64,000 nt of DNA from Buchnera aphidicola (Chaitophorus populicola) (GTDB lineage: Bacteria > Pseudomonadota > Gammaproteobacteria > Enterobacterales > Enterobacteriaceae), in the NCBI RefSeq assembly GCF_964058995.1, contig NZ_OZ060382.1, forward strand, positions 410,097-474,096. The letters run 5' to 3'. The translations under genes were made by a program, and so were the position numbers. This document shows positions 1-10,551 of the stretch, one piece after another (the stretch's first letter is position 1; each line of letters starts with the position of its first letter). The notes below the pieces were generated by a model. The model made no database searches and was not told the origin of the DNA. It saw only the letters and a program-made list of their open reading frames with translations.

Positions 1-156
1 TACTTTTCCGCGAGGAATAGCTTCTTTTATAGCGACTTTTATTACATCTCCAATATTCGCATATCTACGTTTTGATCCACCTAAAACTTTAATACACATG
101 ACAGAACGAGCGCCAGAATTATCTGCTATATTTAATATAGTTTGTTCTTGAATCAC
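1..156 (-). CDS. rplN: 50S ribosomal protein L14, N-terminal part (runs off the window)
   Basis: L14 is a primary 23S rRNA-binding protein at the subunit interface and the first gene of the spc operon. The 52 codons visible read [18 protein letters not shown] and then [19 protein letters not shown], nearly colinear with E. coli L14. The start is GTG (complement of 154-156); no ATG lies at the family start position, and an AAGGT Shine-Dalgarno stands 8 nt upstream. It follows rpsQ after 80 bp, the usual S10/spc operon boundary. The 3' end lies beyond position 1. Confidence 0.96.
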   Translation of the reverse strand, partial: MIQEQTILNIADNSGARSVMCIKVLGGSKRRYANIGDVIKVAIKEAIPRGKV

Positions 157-236
157 TGATATTTACCTTTATAAAAATTAAAAATTTATGAAAATTATAA
201 AATTTAATAAAAAATAATATATAAAAATATATTTTA

Positions 237-488
237 TTAAATCTGACTTTTAATAATATTTACTAAAGTCCAAGATTTATTCTTTGAAATTGGACGACAT
301 TCTTTAATATATACATAATCACCAATAGAACATTGATTATTTTCATCATGTACATAAAACTTTGTTCTTTTTTTTACAAATTTTTTATATGTATGATGTT
401 TAATAAATCTTTCTACAAGTACTATAATCGATTTTTGCATTTTATTGCTTACTACAATACCCTGTAAAAATTTACTTTTTTCTGACAT
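237..488 (-). CDS. rpsQ: 30S ribosomal protein S17
   Basis: Primary 16S rRNA-binding protein of the small subunit, last gene of the S10 operon. The 83 residues match the family length (84 in E. coli) and carry the OB-fold core [16 protein letters not shown] and the motif [20 protein letters not shown] near residues 48-67. The ATG lies inside the upstream gene: its first 17 bases overlap the 3' end of rpmC, so translation is probably coupled. An alternative start inside the frame would remove the conserved N-terminal strand. Confidence 0.97.
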   Translation of the reverse strand: MSEKSKFLQGIVVSNKMQKSIIVLVERFIKHHTYKKFVKKRTKFYVHDENNQCSIGDYVYIKECRPISKNKSWTLVNIIKSQI

Positions 489-678
489 GTATTTGATCCT
501 TTTCAGAAATTACTTTTTTAATAATCGCAATATTTTTTCTATTTATTTTTAATAAATGAGTTTGTTGTAATTTATTAGCAGAAAACTGTAATTTTAAATT
601 AAACTTTTCTTTTAGTAAATTTAATAGTTCTTGATGTAAAAAATCTAAATTTTTTGTACGTAATATACTAATTTTCAT
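472..678 (-). CDS. rpmC: 50S ribosomal protein L29
   Basis: Small helical protein at the polypeptide exit tunnel, near the SRP and trigger-factor docking site. The 68 residues (63 in E. coli) contain the diagnostic helix [15 protein letters not shown] and the LQQTHLLK segment near residues 38-45. The start ATG overlaps the TGA stop of rplP as ATGA, and the 3' end overlaps rpsQ by 17 bp. The C-terminal tail is slightly longer than in E. coli and rich in Lys. Confidence 0.96.
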   Translation of the reverse strand: MKISILRTKNLDFLHQELLNLLKEKFNLKLQFSANKLQQTHLLKINRKNIAIIKKVISEKDQIHVRKK

Positions 679-1088
679 AAATCTTCCATTTTATAAACAA
701 ATATAGTTTTTACAGGTAATTTATCTGAAGCTAATTTAAATGCTTGACGAGCTTCTTTTTCAGAAATTCCAGTAATTTCATATAAAATTTTTCCTGGTTG
801 AATTAATGCAACCCAATATTCAACATTTCCTTTCCCTTTCCCCATTCTTACTTCTAAAGGTTTCTGTGTAATAGGCTTATCTGGAAAAATACGTATCCAT
901 AATTTTCCTAATCTTTTTACATATCTAGCAATACTTCTTCTAGCAGATTCAATTTGACGCGATGTTAAACGACCTCTAGTAATCGCCTTCAAACCAAAAG
1001 TTCCAAAAACAACTTTATCATTTACAATTGTACCTCTGTTACGCCCTTTATGCATTTTTCTAAATTTAGTACGCTTAGGTTGAAGCAT
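675..1088 (-). CDS. rplP: 50S ribosomal protein L16
   Basis: L16 organises the A-site region of the 50S subunit. The 137 residues (136 in E. coli) start [19 protein letters not shown], the conserved family N-terminus, and keep the arginine-rich [11 protein letters not shown] segment and the [19 protein letters not shown] motif near residues 76-95. It sits between rpsC (18 bp gap) and rpmC (4-base ATGA overlap) in the standard S10 operon order. Confidence 0.98.
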   Translation of the reverse strand: MLQPKRTKFRKMHKGRNRGTIVNDKVVFGTFGLKAITRGRLTSRQIESARRSIARYVKRLGKLWIRIFPDKPITQKPLEVRMGKGKGNVEYWVALIQPGKILYEITGISEKEARQAFKLASDKLPVKTIFVYKMEDL

Positions 1089-1106
1089 TATAAAAAATTC
1101 TCCTTA

Positions 1107-1805
1107 CTAACGTTTTTTTTTGCTGTTTTTAGTAAAATTTATGTTAGAATGATTTTTATTTTCAATATTGGGCATTCCTCCTAAAATTTCTCCTTTGAAA
1201 ATCCATACCTTTACTCCTACTACTCCATAAATAGTATGTGCAGGTATAGAACTATAATCAATGTCTGCACGTAAAGTATGTAATGGAACACGTCCTTCTC
1301 TTTGCCATTCTGTTCTAGCAATTTCTGAACCACCGAGTCTTCCACTAATTTCTACTTTAATACCTTTTGCACCATGCCGCATAGAATTCTGAATTGCTCG
1401 TTTCATAGCTCTACGATAAATTACTCGTTTTTCTAATTGAGAAGCAATATTATCAGCTACTAATTTTGCATCTAATTCTGGATTTCTAATTTCTGAAATA
1501 TTTATTTGTGCTGGAACATTAGAAATTTTAGAAATAATTTTTTTTAAATTTTCTATATCTTCTCCTTTTTTTCCAATAACAATTCCTGGTCTAGAAGTAT
1601 ATATAATTACTTTTATAGCTTTAGAATGTCTTTCTATAACAATTTTTGAAATAGATGCTCTAAGTAATTTTTTCATTAAAAATTGACGAACTTCAAAATC
1701 ATTACTTAAATATTCAGGAAAATTTTTACTATTAGAAAACCACACAGAATTCCATTGCTTAATAATTCCTAATCTCATTCCATGTGGATGTACTTTTTGT
1801 CCCAT
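1107..1805 (-). CDS. rpsC: 30S ribosomal protein S3
   Basis: S3 lines the mRNA entry channel of the 30S subunit and contributes to mRNA helicase activity. The 232 residues (233 in E. coli) contain a type II KH domain with the GKKG loop at about residues 78-81 ([15 protein letters not shown]) and the conserved C-terminal domain with [14 protein letters not shown] and [14 protein letters not shown]. The start [13 protein letters not shown] is the family N-terminus. It is 17 bp downstream of rplV and 18 bp upstream of rplP. Confidence 0.98.
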   Translation of the reverse strand: MGQKVHPHGMRLGIIKQWNSVWFSNSKNFPEYLSNDFEVRQFLMKKLLRASISKIVIERHSKAIKVIIYTSRPGIVIGKKGEDIENLKKIISKISNVPAQINISEIRNPELDAKLVADNIASQLEKRVIYRRAMKRAIQNSMRHGAKGIKVEISGRLGGSEIARTEWQREGRVPLHTLRADIDYSSIPAHTIYGVVGVKVWIFKGEILGGMPNIENKNHSNINFTKNSKKKR

Positions 1806-1822
1806 TATTATATTTCTCCAAA

Positions 1823-2155
1823 TTAAAAGTCTGATAACACAATTTTAATATGACTAGTACGTTTTAATATTTGATCAGCTTTTCCTTTTGCACGAGGTAT
1901 CATACGTTTTATAGTCGGACCTTCATCTATCAAAATTTCACAAATTCTTAATAAATCAATATCTAATCCTTTATTATGCTCCGCATTAGAAATAGCTGAT
2001 TCTAATACTTTTTTGATTAATAAAGCAGCTTTTTTTTTAGAAAAATTTAATATATTTATAGCTTTATCTATTTTTTTACCACGAACTTCATCTGCAATTA
2101 ATCTTAACTTTTGAGCTGAAGAACGAGCTTTTTTATATTTAGCACAAACTTTCAC
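1823..2155 (-). CDS. rplV: 50S ribosomal protein L22
   Basis: L22 contacts all 23S rRNA domains, and its beta hairpin lines the exit tunnel. The 110 residues equal the E. coli length; the hairpin is visible as [20 protein letters not shown] near residues 77-96, and [18 protein letters not shown] marks the N-terminal part. It is separated from rpsS by 54 bp that are almost entirely two poly(A) runs on the plus strand, unusually long spacing for this operon. An AAAGGAAAAT Shine-Dalgarno is present before the ATG. Confidence 0.97.
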   Translation of the reverse strand: MKVCAKYKKARSSAQKLRLIADEVRGKKIDKAINILNFSKKKAALLIKKVLESAISNAEHNKGLDIDLLRICEILIDEGPTIKRMIPRAKGKADQILKRTSHIKIVLSDF

Positions 2156-2176
2156 AAATAATTTTCCTTTTATATC

Positions 2177-2206
2177 AAAAAAAAAAAAAAAAAAAATAAA
2201 AAAAAA
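2177..2206. repeat. Poly(A) tract, A20 then A9
   Basis: On the plus strand, twenty consecutive A (2177-2196), one T, then nine A (2198-2206) fill the gap between the rpsS stop and the rplV start. In the minus-strand transcript this is U9-A-U20 inside the S10 operon. It is the longest homopolymer I see in the window. It is prone to replication and transcription slippage but lies outside any coding frame. Confidence 0.9.
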
Positions 2207-2209
2207 GAA

Positions 2210-2488
2210 TTAACGTTGTTTAATTTTTTTATCAGCTGAATGTCCTCTATATGTTCTAGTTAAAGAAAATTCACCTAATTTATGACCAACCATTTCTTCT
2301 GTAATAAAAATAGGAATATGTTGTTTCCCATTATGTACAGCAATAGTTAATCCAACCATATTTGGAAAAATAGTAGATCTTCTAGACCATGTTTTAATAG
2401 GTTTTCGATCTTTTTTAGATATAGCTAAATCTATTTTTTTTAATAAACTTACATCAATAAATGGCCCTTTTTTTAAAGAACGTGGCAT
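2210..2488 (-). CDS. rpsS: 30S ribosomal protein S19
   Basis: S19 sits in the 30S head and contacts the A-site finger and S13. The 92 residues match E. coli in length, beginning [18 protein letters not shown] and containing [20 protein letters not shown], and [16 protein letters not shown] near the C-terminus. It lies 23 bp after rplB and, unusually, 54 bp ahead of rplV, with the poly(A)/poly(T) spacer between. Confidence 0.98.
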   Translation of the reverse strand: MPRSLKKGPFIDVSLLKKIDLAISKKDRKPIKTWSRRSTIFPNMVGLTIAVHNGKQHIPIFITEEMVGHKLGEFSLTRTYRGHSADKKIKQR

Positions 2489-2511
2489 AAAATATATCCT
2501 ATATGTATAAA

Positions 2512-3333
2512 TTATTTTTTTCGAGAACGAATAATAAATTTTGTAGTTCTTTTATTTTTTCTTGTTTTTTTACCTTTAGTTTGTACACCCCAAGGAGTCA
2601 CTGGATGTTTTCCAAAGTTTCGACCTTCACCTCCTCCATGTGGATGATCAATAGGATTCATAGCAGTACCTCGAACAGTAGGTCTAATTCCTCTCCAACG
2701 AGAAGCACCTGCTTTTCCTAAAACTTGTAACATATGTTCAGAATTACCTACTTCACCAATAGTAGCACGACAATTTGAAAATATTCTTCTCATTTCTCCA
2801 GAACGCATACGCACGCTCACATATTTATTTTCTTTAGAAATAATTTGTACATAACTTCCTGCAGAACGAGCTAATTGACCACCTTTGCCAGGTTTTAATT
2901 CAACGTTATGAATAAAAGAACCTATAGGAATTTTATTTAATGGTAAAGTATTTCCTATTTTAATGCTAACATGAGATCCAGAACATATTTTAGACCCAAT
3001 TCTAATACCTTTAGGCGCTAAAATATAACTATATGTTCCATCTCTATATAAAATTAAAGCAATATTAGAAGAACGATTCGGATCATATTCTAAACGAATT
3101 ACAGAAGCAAAAATATTATCTTTTCTTCTTTTAAAATCTATCATACGATATGATCTTTTATGTCTTCCTCCAATATGTCTAGTAGTAATTCTTCCTTGAT
3201 TATTCCTTCCACCAGTTTTATTATTTTTTTTTAATAAATTTGCAAATGGCTTACCTTTATATAAATTATGATCTACTACTTTAATTACGTGACGACGTCC
3301 AGGAGAAGTTGGTTTGCATTTAATAATTGCCAT
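2512..3333 (-). CDS. rplB: 50S ribosomal protein L2
   Basis: L2 is needed for subunit association and peptidyl-transferase centre assembly. The 273 residues match the family. The SH3/OB core is followed by the highly conserved C-terminal block [18 protein letters not shown] near residues 223-240, which includes the His (HPHGGGEG) close to the catalytic centre. Shadow frames on the opposite strand were discarded. It is 16 bp after rplW. Confidence 0.98.
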   Translation of the reverse strand: MAIIKCKPTSPGRRHVIKVVDHNLYKGKPFANLLKKNNKTGGRNNQGRITTRHIGGRHKRSYRMIDFKRRKDNIFASVIRLEYDPNRSSNIALILYRDGTYSYILAPKGIRIGSKICSGSHVSIKIGNTLPLNKIPIGSFIHNVELKPGKGGQLARSAGSYVQIISKENKYVSVRMRSGEMRRIFSNCRATIGEVGNSEHMLQVLGKAGASRWRGIRPTVRGTAMNPIDHPHGGGEGRNFGKHPVTPWGVQTKGKKTRKNKRTTKFIIRSRKK

Positions 3334-3349
3334 AAATTTATTCTCTAAT

Positions 3350-3649
3350 TTATTGTGAACTATTTAAAAAATCTAAATTCTGATCAGATTGTAAAAAAAC
3401 ATATGCTTTTTTCCAATTTTTTTTAAAAAAAATATTTTTACCTTTATTTTTTTTTTTTCCTTTAACATTTAAAAGATTGACTTTTTTTACTTTTAATTGA
3501 AACATATTTTGTACAGACATTTTAATTTCTTTTTTTGTTGCATGTTTATTTACTTTAAGTACTAAAACATTATTTATTTTAGATTGATTAGATTTTTCTG
3601 AAATATGTATAGATTGAATAGTCTGAAACAAAAAATTTTGTTTTAACAT
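3350..3649 (-). CDS. rplW: 50S ribosomal protein L23
   Basis: L23 surrounds the exit tunnel and is the docking site for trigger factor and SRP. The 99 residues (100 in E. coli) contain HISEKSNQ near the N-terminus (the usual SEKS motif), then [18 protein letters not shown] and the loop [17 protein letters not shown]. The C-terminal tail is diverged and Asn/Gln-rich. The start overlaps the 3' end of rplD by 7 bases, so translational coupling is likely. Confidence 0.96.
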   Translation of the reverse strand: MLKQNFLFQTIQSIHISEKSNQSKINNVLVLKVNKHATKKEIKMSVQNMFQLKVKKVNLLNVKGKKKNKGKNIFFKKNWKKAYVFLQSDQNLDFLNSSQ

Positions 3650-4251
3650 GAAAGTATTTCCTCTAATCTTTTTAATGCTTTTAATGTTATTAATATTTTT
3701 TTATAATTTAATAAAATTAAAGGATTAATCGAATTAACACTTATAGCAGTAATTTTATATAAATTCCTAGAAGCAAGAAATATATTCTTATCTATTACTT
3801 TTTTTATAATCATTACATTTTTTGTACAAATTGTACTTAATTTCTTTAATAAAACTTTAGTACGAGGAAATTTAATTGTAAATTTTTTAAGAACAATAAT
3901 ACAATTTTCTCTAATTAATTTAGATAAAATACATTTTAATGCACCACGATACATTTTTTTATTAATCTTTTGAAAATAATCTTTAGGCTTAGCAGCAAAA
4001 GTCACACCTCCAGAACGCCAAATCGGACTTCTTAAAGATCCCGCACGAGATCTTCCTGTACCTTTTTGGCGCCACGGTTTCTTTCCAGATCCGGAAACTT
4101 CTGCCTTACTTTTTTGAGATTTTGTACCTTGTCTTTGAGTACAATAATATGATTTTAACACTTGATTTACTAATATTTCATTAAAATCACAGTTAAATAT
4201 TTTAGACGATATTTTTATTACTTCTTTTGTATCTTTTAAAATCAATTCCAT
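3643..4251 (-). CDS. rplD: 50S ribosomal protein L4
   Basis: L4 is an early assembly protein whose long loop reaches the exit tunnel; in E. coli it is also the repressor of the S10 operon. The 202 residues (201 in E. coli) keep the extended loop [20 protein letters not shown] near residues 57-76, then [15 protein letters not shown]. The C-terminal half is strongly AT-driven (Ile, Leu, Lys). It overlaps rplC by 10 bases and rplW by 7 bases. Confidence 0.97.
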   Translation of the reverse strand: MELILKDTKEVIKISSKIFNCDFNEILVNQVLKSYYCTQRQGTKSQKSKAEVSGSGKKPWRQKGTGRSRAGSLRSPIWRSGGVTFAAKPKDYFQKINKKMYRGALKCILSKLIRENCIIVLKKFTIKFPRTKVLLKKLSTICTKNVMIIKKVIDKNIFLASRNLYKITAISVNSINPLILLNYKKILITLKALKRLEEILSC

Positions 4252-4895
4252 TCTTTCATTCCTTTTATATTTTTTATAGCAGGTTTAATAATTAAATCTC
4301 CACCTAACATACCAGGAACTGAACCTTTTATTAAAAGATAATTTTGAATTTTATTTATCTCAATAACAGATAAGCTTTGAATAGTAATTTGTTTATTTCC
4401 TAAATGACCTGACATTTTTTTACCTTTAAATACACGTCCTGGAGTTTGATTTTGTCCAATTGATCCAGGTGCTCGATGCGATAAAGAATTTCCATGTGAA
4501 GCATCTTGAGAAGAAAAATTCCAACGTTTAATGGTTCCAGAAAAACCTTTTCCTTTAGAAATTCCTGTAATATCAACTTTCTTAATATCTTTAAAAAAAT
4601 CTACATAAAAATTTTGCCCTACAAAAAATTTACTTTTTTTAAACACTTTAAATTCCCATAATCCACGACCAGGTTTAACATTATTTTTCTTAAAATGACC
4701 TAACTGTGGTTTATTTAATGCTTTAGTTTTTTTTTCTCCAGTAGTTAATTGTATGGTAAAGAATTTTTTAAAATGTTGATTTTTAATTTGTGTAATTCTA
4801 TTTTCAACTATTTCAATTACAGTTATAGGAATTGAACTACCTTCTGGATTAAAAATTCTTGTCATACCAACTTTTTTACCGACTAGTCCAAACAC
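4242..4895 (-). CDS. rplC: 50S ribosomal protein L3
   Basis: L3 binds near the peptidyl-transferase centre and starts 50S assembly. The 217 residues (209 in E. coli) start [20 protein letters not shown] and keep [17 protein letters not shown] and the conserved loop [20 protein letters not shown], which contains the Gln that is methylated by PrmB in E. coli (GQNQTPGRV). The final residues GMKEWN overlap the rplD start. Confidence 0.98.
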   Translation of the reverse strand: MFGLVGKKVGMTRIFNPEGSSIPITVIEIVENRITQIKNQHFKKFFTIQLTTGEKKTKALNKPQLGHFKKNNVKPGRGLWEFKVFKKSKFFVGQNFYVDFFKDIKKVDITGISKGKGFSGTIKRWNFSSQDASHGNSLSHRAPGSIGQNQTPGRVFKGKKMSGHLGNKQITIQSLSVIEINKIQNYLLIKGSVPGMLGGDLIIKPAIKNIKGMKEWN

Positions 4896-4927
4896 AATTT
4901 TTTATTAACTCCTTAAAAAATATATTA

Positions 4928-5338
<411 letters not shown>

Positions 5339-5382
5339 CTAAATATTCTAAAAATATTTATATTTTAATAATTTCTTTATAA

Positions 5383-5411
5383 ATAATATTATAAAATAGA
5401 TATTTTTACAA
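5383..5411 (-). promoter_or_regulatory. Candidate sigma-70 promoter for rpsJ
   Basis: On the minus strand TTGTAA (5406-5411), a 17-bp spacer and TATTAT (5383-5388) fit the sigma-70 layout, giving a predicted leader of roughly 137 nt before rpsJ. It lies between the tuf terminator and the leader hairpin. AT-rich sequence gives many chance matches, so this is tentative. Confidence 0.3.
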
Positions 5412-5476
5412 ATTTATACTATATTATCTATTTTTATTATATAAATATTAATTTTAAAAATTAAAATTATCATAAC

Positions 5477-5508
5477 AATCAAGAAAAGAAATTTTTCTTT
5501 CCTTGATT
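5477..5508 (-). terminator. Rho-independent terminator after tuf
   Basis: A 15-bp inverted repeat (AATCAAGAAAAGAAA against TTTCTTTCCTTGATT, with one G-T pair) with a 2-base loop stands about 46 nt downstream of the tuf stop and ahead of the S10 operon. It holds several G-C pairs, rare in this intergenic DNA, and on the minus strand a T-rich stretch follows. It would separate the str and S10 transcripts. Confidence 0.7.
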
Positions 5509-5553
5509 AAAAATTATATTAAAAACTTAATTTATAATATTATAACTTATATT

Positions 5554-6738
5554 TTAACTAATAATTTTAGATACTACTCCTGCTCCTACAGTTCTTCCAC
5601 CTTCTCTAATAGCAAAACGTAATCCATCTTCCATTGCTACAGGATGTATTAAAGTAACTGTAATTTTTATATTATCTCCAGGCATAACCATTTCAATATT
5701 TTGTGGTAATTCAACTAAACCAGTTACATCTGTTGTTCTAAAATAAAATTGAGGACGATATCCTTTAAAAAATGGAGTATGTCTACCACCTTCTTCTTTT
5801 GATAAAACGTATACTTCAGACTCAAATTTAATATGAGGTAAAATACTTCCTGGTTTAGATAAAACTTGTCCTCGTTCAATATCTTCTCTTTTTGTACCTC
5901 TTAAAAGTACACCAATATTTTCTCCTGCACGTCCTTCATCTAATAATTTTCTAAACATTTCCACACCGGTACAAATAGTCTTTGTAGTAGGTTTAATTCC
6001 TACGATTTCTACTTCTTCACCTACTTTAATAATACCTCTTTCAACTCTTCCGGTTACTACTGTTCCTCTTCCAGAAATAGAAAAAACATCTTCAATAGGC
6101 AATAAAAACGGCTCATCTACTGCTCTTTTTGGTTCTGGTATATAAGAATCTAATAAATTTGCTAAATCAAGAATTTTAGATTCCCATTTAGAATCTCCTT
6201 CTAATGCTTTTAAAGCTGATCCTCGAATAATTGGAATCTCATCTCCTGGAAATTCATATTGTGTTAATAAATCTCTAACTTCCATTTCTACTAATTCTAA
6301 TAATTCATCATCATCTACCATGTCACATTTATTTAAAAAAACAACGATATATGGAACCCCTACTTGTCTTCCCAATAAAATATGCTCTCTAGTTTGAGGC
6401 ATTGGTCCGTCAGTAGCTGCGACTACTAATATTGCTCCATCCATTTGAGCTGCACCAGTAATCATATTTTTTATATAATCAGCATGTCCAGGACAATCTA
6501 CATGAGCATAATGCCTGTTTTTAGTATCATATTCCACGTGTGATGTATTTATTGTAATACCTCTAGCTTTTTCTTCAGGAGCGTTATCAATTTGATCAAA
6601 AGCACGAGCTGAACCACCATATTTTTTAGATAAAACTGTAGTTATTGCAGCAGTTAAAGTAGTTTTACCATGATCTACATGACCAATAGTTCCAACATTA
6701 ATATGAACTTTAGAACGTTCAAATTTTTCTTTTGACAT
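5554..6738 (-). CDS. tuf: Translation elongation factor EF-Tu
   Basis: EF-Tu carries aminoacyl-tRNA to the ribosomal A site as a GTP complex. The 394 residues match E. coli. GTPase motifs are complete: [10 protein letters not shown] at about 19-28, DCPGH near 81 with the catalytic His, and NKCD near 136. Domain 3 ends [12 protein letters not shown]. It closes the str operon 48 bp after fusA, and a terminator hairpin follows. It is the only tuf copy in this window. Confidence 0.99.
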   Translation of the reverse strand: MSKEKFERSKVHINVGTIGHVDHGKTTLTAAITTVLSKKYGGSARAFDQIDNAPEEKARGITINTSHVEYDTKNRHYAHVDCPGHADYIKNMITGAAQMDGAILVVAATDGPMPQTREHILLGRQVGVPYIVVFLNKCDMVDDDELLELVEMEVRDLLTQYEFPGDEIPIIRGSALKALEGDSKWESKILDLANLLDSYIPEPKRAVDEPFLLPIEDVFSISGRGTVVTGRVERGIIKVGEEVEIVGIKPTTKTICTGVEMFRKLLDEGRAGENIGVLLRGTKREDIERGQVLSKPGSILPHIKFESEVYVLSKEEGGRHTPFFKGYRPQFYFRTTDVTGLVELPQNIEMVMPGDNIKITVTLIHPVAMEDGLRFAIREGGRTVGAGVVSKIIS

Positions 6739-6786
6739 AATTTAACCTTATAAAAATTAAAATTGATTTATCTTAATAATACAATA

Positions 6787-8895
6787 TTATTTATTTTTTT
6801 TTTCAATGATTTTTTTTGAAATACTATATGGTGCTTCAATATATTTTAAAAATTCCATAGAATATGAAGCTCTACCTTGAGTTTGTGAACGTAAATCAGT
6901 AGCATATCCAAACATTTCAGAAAGAGGAACTAAAGATTTAATAATTTTTCTTAAATCTTGATCTGCCATACTTTCAATTGTTCCACGGCGTCGGTTTAAA
7001 TCTCCAATAACATCTCCCATATATATCTCAGGCGTTTCTACTTCAACAGACATAATTGGTTCTAGTAAAATTGGTGAAGCTTTTTTAAAAGCATCTTTAA
7101 AAGCCATAGAAGCTGCTAATTTAAATGCAATTTCAGAAGAATCTACATCATGATACGAACCATCATGTAATACAATTCCAATATCTACCACTGGATATCC
7201 AGCTAAAGGACCAAATTTTAATTGTTCTTGAATACCTTTATTTACTGCAGAAATATATTCAGAAGGAATAATTCCTCCTTTAATTTTATTAATAAATTGA
7301 TAACCTTCTTTTCCGGGTTTTAATGGAAAAATATCTATTACTACATGTCCATATTGACCTCTCCCACCAGATTGTTTGATATATTTTCCTTCAATGTTTT
7401 TTACTTCTATACCAATTGTTTCTCTATATGCTACTTGAGGAGTACCTATATTAGCATCAACATGAAATTCTCGTTTCATACGATCAATAATAATTTCTAA
7501 ATGCAATTCACCCATACCAGAAACAATAGTTTGATTTGACTCTATATCTGTAGATACTTTAAAAGATGGATCTTCTTTAGCTAATCTGTTTAATGCAATA
7601 CCCATTTTTTCTTGATCAACTTTAGTTTTTGGTTCAACTGCAATAGAAATAACCGGTTCTGGAAATTCCATTTTTTCTAATATAATCGGAAAATCTGGAT
7701 TACATAAAGTATCTCCAGTACTTACGTCTTTTAAACCAATAGCTGCAGCTATATCTCCAGCATATACTTTTTTAATTTCTTCTCTTTTATTTGCATGCAT
7801 TTGTACTATTCTACCTACACGCTCACGTTTATTCTTTATAGAATTTAAAATAGTATCACCAGAACTAATCATACCTGAATATACTCTAAAAAAAGTTAAA
7901 TTCCCTACATATGGATCTGTAGAAATTTTAAAAGCTAAAGCTGAAAATGATTCTTTATCTTGATATTTTTGTAAATTATGTATATTATCACTAATATTTT
8001 TTTCATTTTTTATAATGCTAATATCTACTGGAGAGGGCAAATAATCAATTACAGCATCTAATAAAGCTTGAACACCTTTATTTTTAAAAGCTGATCCACA
8101 TGTAACTAAAACAATTTCATTTCTTAAAGATTTTTTTCTTAAAACATTTTTAATTTCTTCTTCAGTAAATTTTTCTTCATTAAAATATTTTTCCATTAAA
8201 TTCTCATCAGAATCAGCTACTAATTCAATAATTTTATGATTCCATTTAATAGATTCTTGTAACAACTCTTTAGGAATATCTTGATACGTAAAACTAACAC
8301 CTTGATCTTGATCGTTCCAATAAATAGCTTTCATTTTAATTAAATCTATAACTCCAATAAAATTTTCTTCTGAACCTATAGATAATTGTATAGGTACTGG
8401 ATTTGCACCTAAACGTTTTTTAATCTGCCGCACAACCTCTAAAAAATTCGCACCTAATCTATCCATTTTATTTACAAAAGCTAATCTAGGAACATTATAT
8501 TTATTTGCTTGTCTCCAAACTGTTTCAGATTGCGGTTGTACTCCACCTACAGCACAATAAACCATAATAACTCCATCTAAAACTCTCATAGATCTTTCAA
8601 CTTCAATTGTAAAATCTACATGTCCTGGAGTATCAATTATATTAATTCTATGTGATGAATATTGATTAGCCATACCTGACCAAAATGCTGTAGTAGCTGC
8701 TGAAGTAATAGTTATTCCTCTTTCTTGTTCTTGTTCCATCCAATCCATAGTGGCAGCACCATCATGTACTTCTCCAATTTTATGGTTCACACCTGTATAA
8801 AATAAAATTCTTTCAGTAGTTGTTGTTTTTCCTGCATCAATATGAGCACTAATTCCAATATTTCTATAATTTATAATAGGTGTTAGACGAGCCAT
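6787..8895 (-). CDS. fusA: Translation elongation factor EF-G
   Basis: EF-G catalyses GTP-dependent translocation and, with RRF, ribosome recycling. The G1 motif [19 protein letters not shown] lies at about 17-35, DTPGHVDF and NKMDR follow, and domains III-V are complete to the C-terminus [10 protein letters not shown]. The frame is open up to 8943, but the family start MARLTP is the ATG at 8893-8895 with AAGGC upstream, giving 702 residues (704 in E. coli). The longer form would overlap rpsG and add residues that the family lacks. Confidence 0.98.
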   Translation of the reverse strand: MARLTPIINYRNIGISAHIDAGKTTTTERILFYTGVNHKIGEVHDGAATMDWMEQEQERGITITSAATTAFWSGMANQYSSHRINIIDTPGHVDFTIEVERSMRVLDGVIMVYCAVGGVQPQSETVWRQANKYNVPRLAFVNKMDRLGANFLEVVRQIKKRLGANPVPIQLSIGSEENFIGVIDLIKMKAIYWNDQDQGVSFTYQDIPKELLQESIKWNHKIIELVADSDENLMEKYFNEEKFTEEEIKNVLRKKSLRNEIVLVTCGSAFKNKGVQALLDAVIDYLPSPVDISIIKNEKNISDNIHNLQKYQDKESFSALAFKISTDPYVGNLTFFRVYSGMISSGDTILNSIKNKRERVGRIVQMHANKREEIKKVYAGDIAAAIGLKDVSTGDTLCNPDFPIILEKMEFPEPVISIAVEPKTKVDQEKMGIALNRLAKEDPSFKVSTDIESNQTIVSGMGELHLEIIIDRMKREFHVDANIGTPQVAYRETIGIEVKNIEGKYIKQSGGRGQYGHVVIDIFPLKPGKEGYQFINKIKGGIIPSEYISAVNKGIQEQLKFGPLAGYPVVDIGIVLHDGSYHDVDSSEIAFKLAASMAFKDAFKKASPILLEPIMSVEVETPEIYMGDVIGDLNRRRGTIESMADQDLRKIIKSLVPLSEMFGYATDLRSQTQGRASYSMEFLKYIEAPYSISKKIIEKKNK

Positions 8896-8923
8896 TTTTA
8901 TTGCCTTTAATTTAAAATTAAAC

Positions 8924-9394
8924 TTACCATCTATAATGAGCAAAAGCTTTATTTGCTTCTGCTGTTTTATGCATGTCTTCTTTTTTTTTTACAGCATTTC
9001 CTTTATTAGAAATTGCATCTAATAATTCATTTAATAATCTAAGAGACATAGATTTATCTGATCTTTTACGTGCAGATTCAATAATCCATCTCATAGCTAA
9101 AGTATTTCTTCTAACTGGTCTCACTTCTATAGGTACTTGATATGTAGAACCTCCTACTCTTCTAGATTTTACTTCTACAATTGGACGCACTTGTTCTAAT
9201 GCGTTTTCAAGTGCATCTAATGGTTTTTTTCCAGTTTTTTTAGATAACATTTTTAAAGCATTATAAATAATTACTTCAGAAATAGATTTTTTACCATCTA
9301 TCATTAATATATTAATAAACTTACTTAATAATTCAGAAGAAAATTTTGGATCTGGTAAAATTTTTCTCGAACCAATAAATTTACGACGAGGCAT
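8924..9394 (-). CDS. rpsG: 30S ribosomal protein S7
   Basis: S7 nucleates assembly of the 30S head and contacts tRNA in the E site. The 156 residues contain [18 protein letters not shown] at the start, then [19 protein letters not shown] and the RNA-binding [18 protein letters not shown] segment, and the C-terminal [11 protein letters not shown]. It lies between rpsL (43 bp) and fusA (28 bp) in the str operon order. Confidence 0.98.
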   Translation of the reverse strand: MPRRKFIGSRKILPDPKFSSELLSKFINILMIDGKKSISEVIIYNALKMLSKKTGKKPLDALENALEQVRPIVEVKSRRVGGSTYQVPIEVRPVRRNTLAMRWIIESARKRSDKSMSLRLLNELLDAISNKGNAVKKKEDMHKTAEANKAFAHYRW

Positions 9395-9437
9395 ATATTT
9401 TCCTTTAATATAATATTAAACATATTTAGATAAATAA

Positions 9438-9812
9438 TTAATTTTTTTTCTTTTTAACACCATATTTAGATCGTGCATTCTTACGATCTTTAACACCCGC
9501 GCAATCTAAAGCTCCTCTAACAATATGATATCTTACTCCAGGAAGGTCCTTCACTCGACCACCTCTAATTAAAATTACAGAATGTTCTTGTAAATTATGA
9601 CCTTCTCCACCTATATAAGCTGTTACCTCTAAACCATTTGTTAAACGCACTCGACATACTTTTCTTAAAGCTGAATTTGGTTTTTTTGGAGTAGTAGTAT
9701 AAACTCTTAAACATACACCTCTTTTTTGCGGACATTTAGATAATGCAGGAACATTACTTTTAAATTTTTTTCTTATTCTAGGTTTACGTACTAATTGATT
9801 AATAGTCGTCAT
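9438..9812 (-). CDS. rpsL: 30S ribosomal protein S12
   Basis: S12 controls decoding accuracy at the A site and is the classic streptomycin-resistance locus. The 124 residues match E. coli. The decoding loop [18 protein letters not shown] keeps the Lys of the streptomycin-sensitive form, and the second loop [18 protein letters not shown] carries the Asp methylthiolation region (DLPGVRYH). It is the first gene of the str operon proper, with tusB 59 bp upstream. Confidence 0.98.
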   Translation of the reverse strand: MTTINQLVRKPRIRKKFKSNVPALSKCPQKRGVCLRVYTTTPKKPNSALRKVCRVRLTNGLEVTAYIGGEGHNLQEHSVILIRGGRVKDLPGVRYHIVRGALDCAGVKDRKNARSKYGVKKKKN

Positions 9813-9871
9813 AATATAATCCTAACATTTAAAGTATTTAATAATATTTTTATGAAATAATGATAAATTAT

Positions 9872-10162
9872 TTACCAAACAATCTGTTGTTTATGGATTT
9901 CAGTTAAATAAACAAAATCTATATATTGTATTGGAATAAATAAATTTGATATTTTAGAATCTACAATTCCTCTAGCTTCTAAATCATTTAATAAAACATA
10001 ATTATTTCTAAAATGAAAATATTTAGTTTTTAAAAAATAATTATTTTTTAATGCTAATAAAACACCGTCTTGTAATAAAATTACAGCATCTTTTTTTGAA
10101 ATTATTTTAGAAAATAACAAAAAATCAATTTTAAAAGGAGAATTAATTAAAGTATGTAACAT
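9872..10162 (-). CDS. tusB: Sulfur relay protein TusB
   Basis: TusB is one subunit of the TusBCD hexamer, which passes sulfur from TusA to TusE for 2-thiolation of the wobble uridine of Lys, Glu and Gln tRNAs. The 96 residues (95 in E. coli) start with the conserved MLHTLINSP and carry the KKDAVILLQDGVLLAL DsrH-like core. It lies 8 bp after tusC and 59 bp before rpsL, as in enterobacteria. TusA, TusE and MnmA are not in this window. Confidence 0.9.
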   Translation of the reverse strand: MLHTLINSPFKIDFLLFSKIISKKDAVILLQDGVLLALKNNYFLKTKYFHFRNNYVLLNDLEARGIVDSKISNLFIPIQYIDFVYLTEIHKQQIVW

Positions 10163-10170
10163 ATTTCTCC

Positions 10171-10530
10171 TTAAAAATTTATAATATGATCAAATGTATG
10201 CAATTTATTTTTAAAATTCATATCATCTAAAATATTTATCTTTAAGAAAAAGTTTTTTTTATGTAATAAACCTCTAGTTTTTAAAGTAGAAACATTACAA
10301 TAAAATTTTTTTATTCCTAATATATTTAATATTTTAAATCTTTTAGTATAATTTAAAAAATAAATATTTTTTGAATATTGTTTTTTTATACAATTTAAAA
10401 TACCATCTCCAATAAAAAAAACACCAATTTTATTAGTATATCCAGTTAAAGAAATCAATAAATCTAATCCTTCTTGACTAAAACTATTACCATAAGGAGA
10501 ATAAGAAAAAATTACTGCTATATTTTTCAT
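10171..10530 (-). CDS. tusC: Sulfur relay protein TusC
   Basis: TusC is the DsrF-like subunit of the TusBCD complex. The 119 residues equal the E. coli length and begin MKNIAVIFSYSPYGNSFSQ, matching the family, with GLDLLISLTGYTNKIGVFFIGDG following at about 22-44 and the C-terminal FDHIINF. The gene sits between tusD and tusB with 21-bp and 8-bp gaps, so the three are one transcription unit. Confidence 0.9.
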   Translation of the reverse strand: MKNIAVIFSYSPYGNSFSQEGLDLLISLTGYTNKIGVFFIGDGILNCIKKQYSKNIYFLNYTKRFKILNILGIKKFYCNVSTLKTRGLLHKKNFFLKINILDDMNFKNKLHTFDHIINF

Positions 10531-10551
10531 ATTAATAATTCTTAAAATTTA

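Noticed and set aside
2503..2721. 72-codon open frame on the plus strand
   Set aside because: Antisense shadow of rplB, whose own frame is strongly conserved.
8896..8943. Extension of fusA upstream to 8943
   Set aside because: The added 16 codons have no counterpart in EF-G and would overlap rpsG; a Shine-Dalgarno supports the ATG at 8895.
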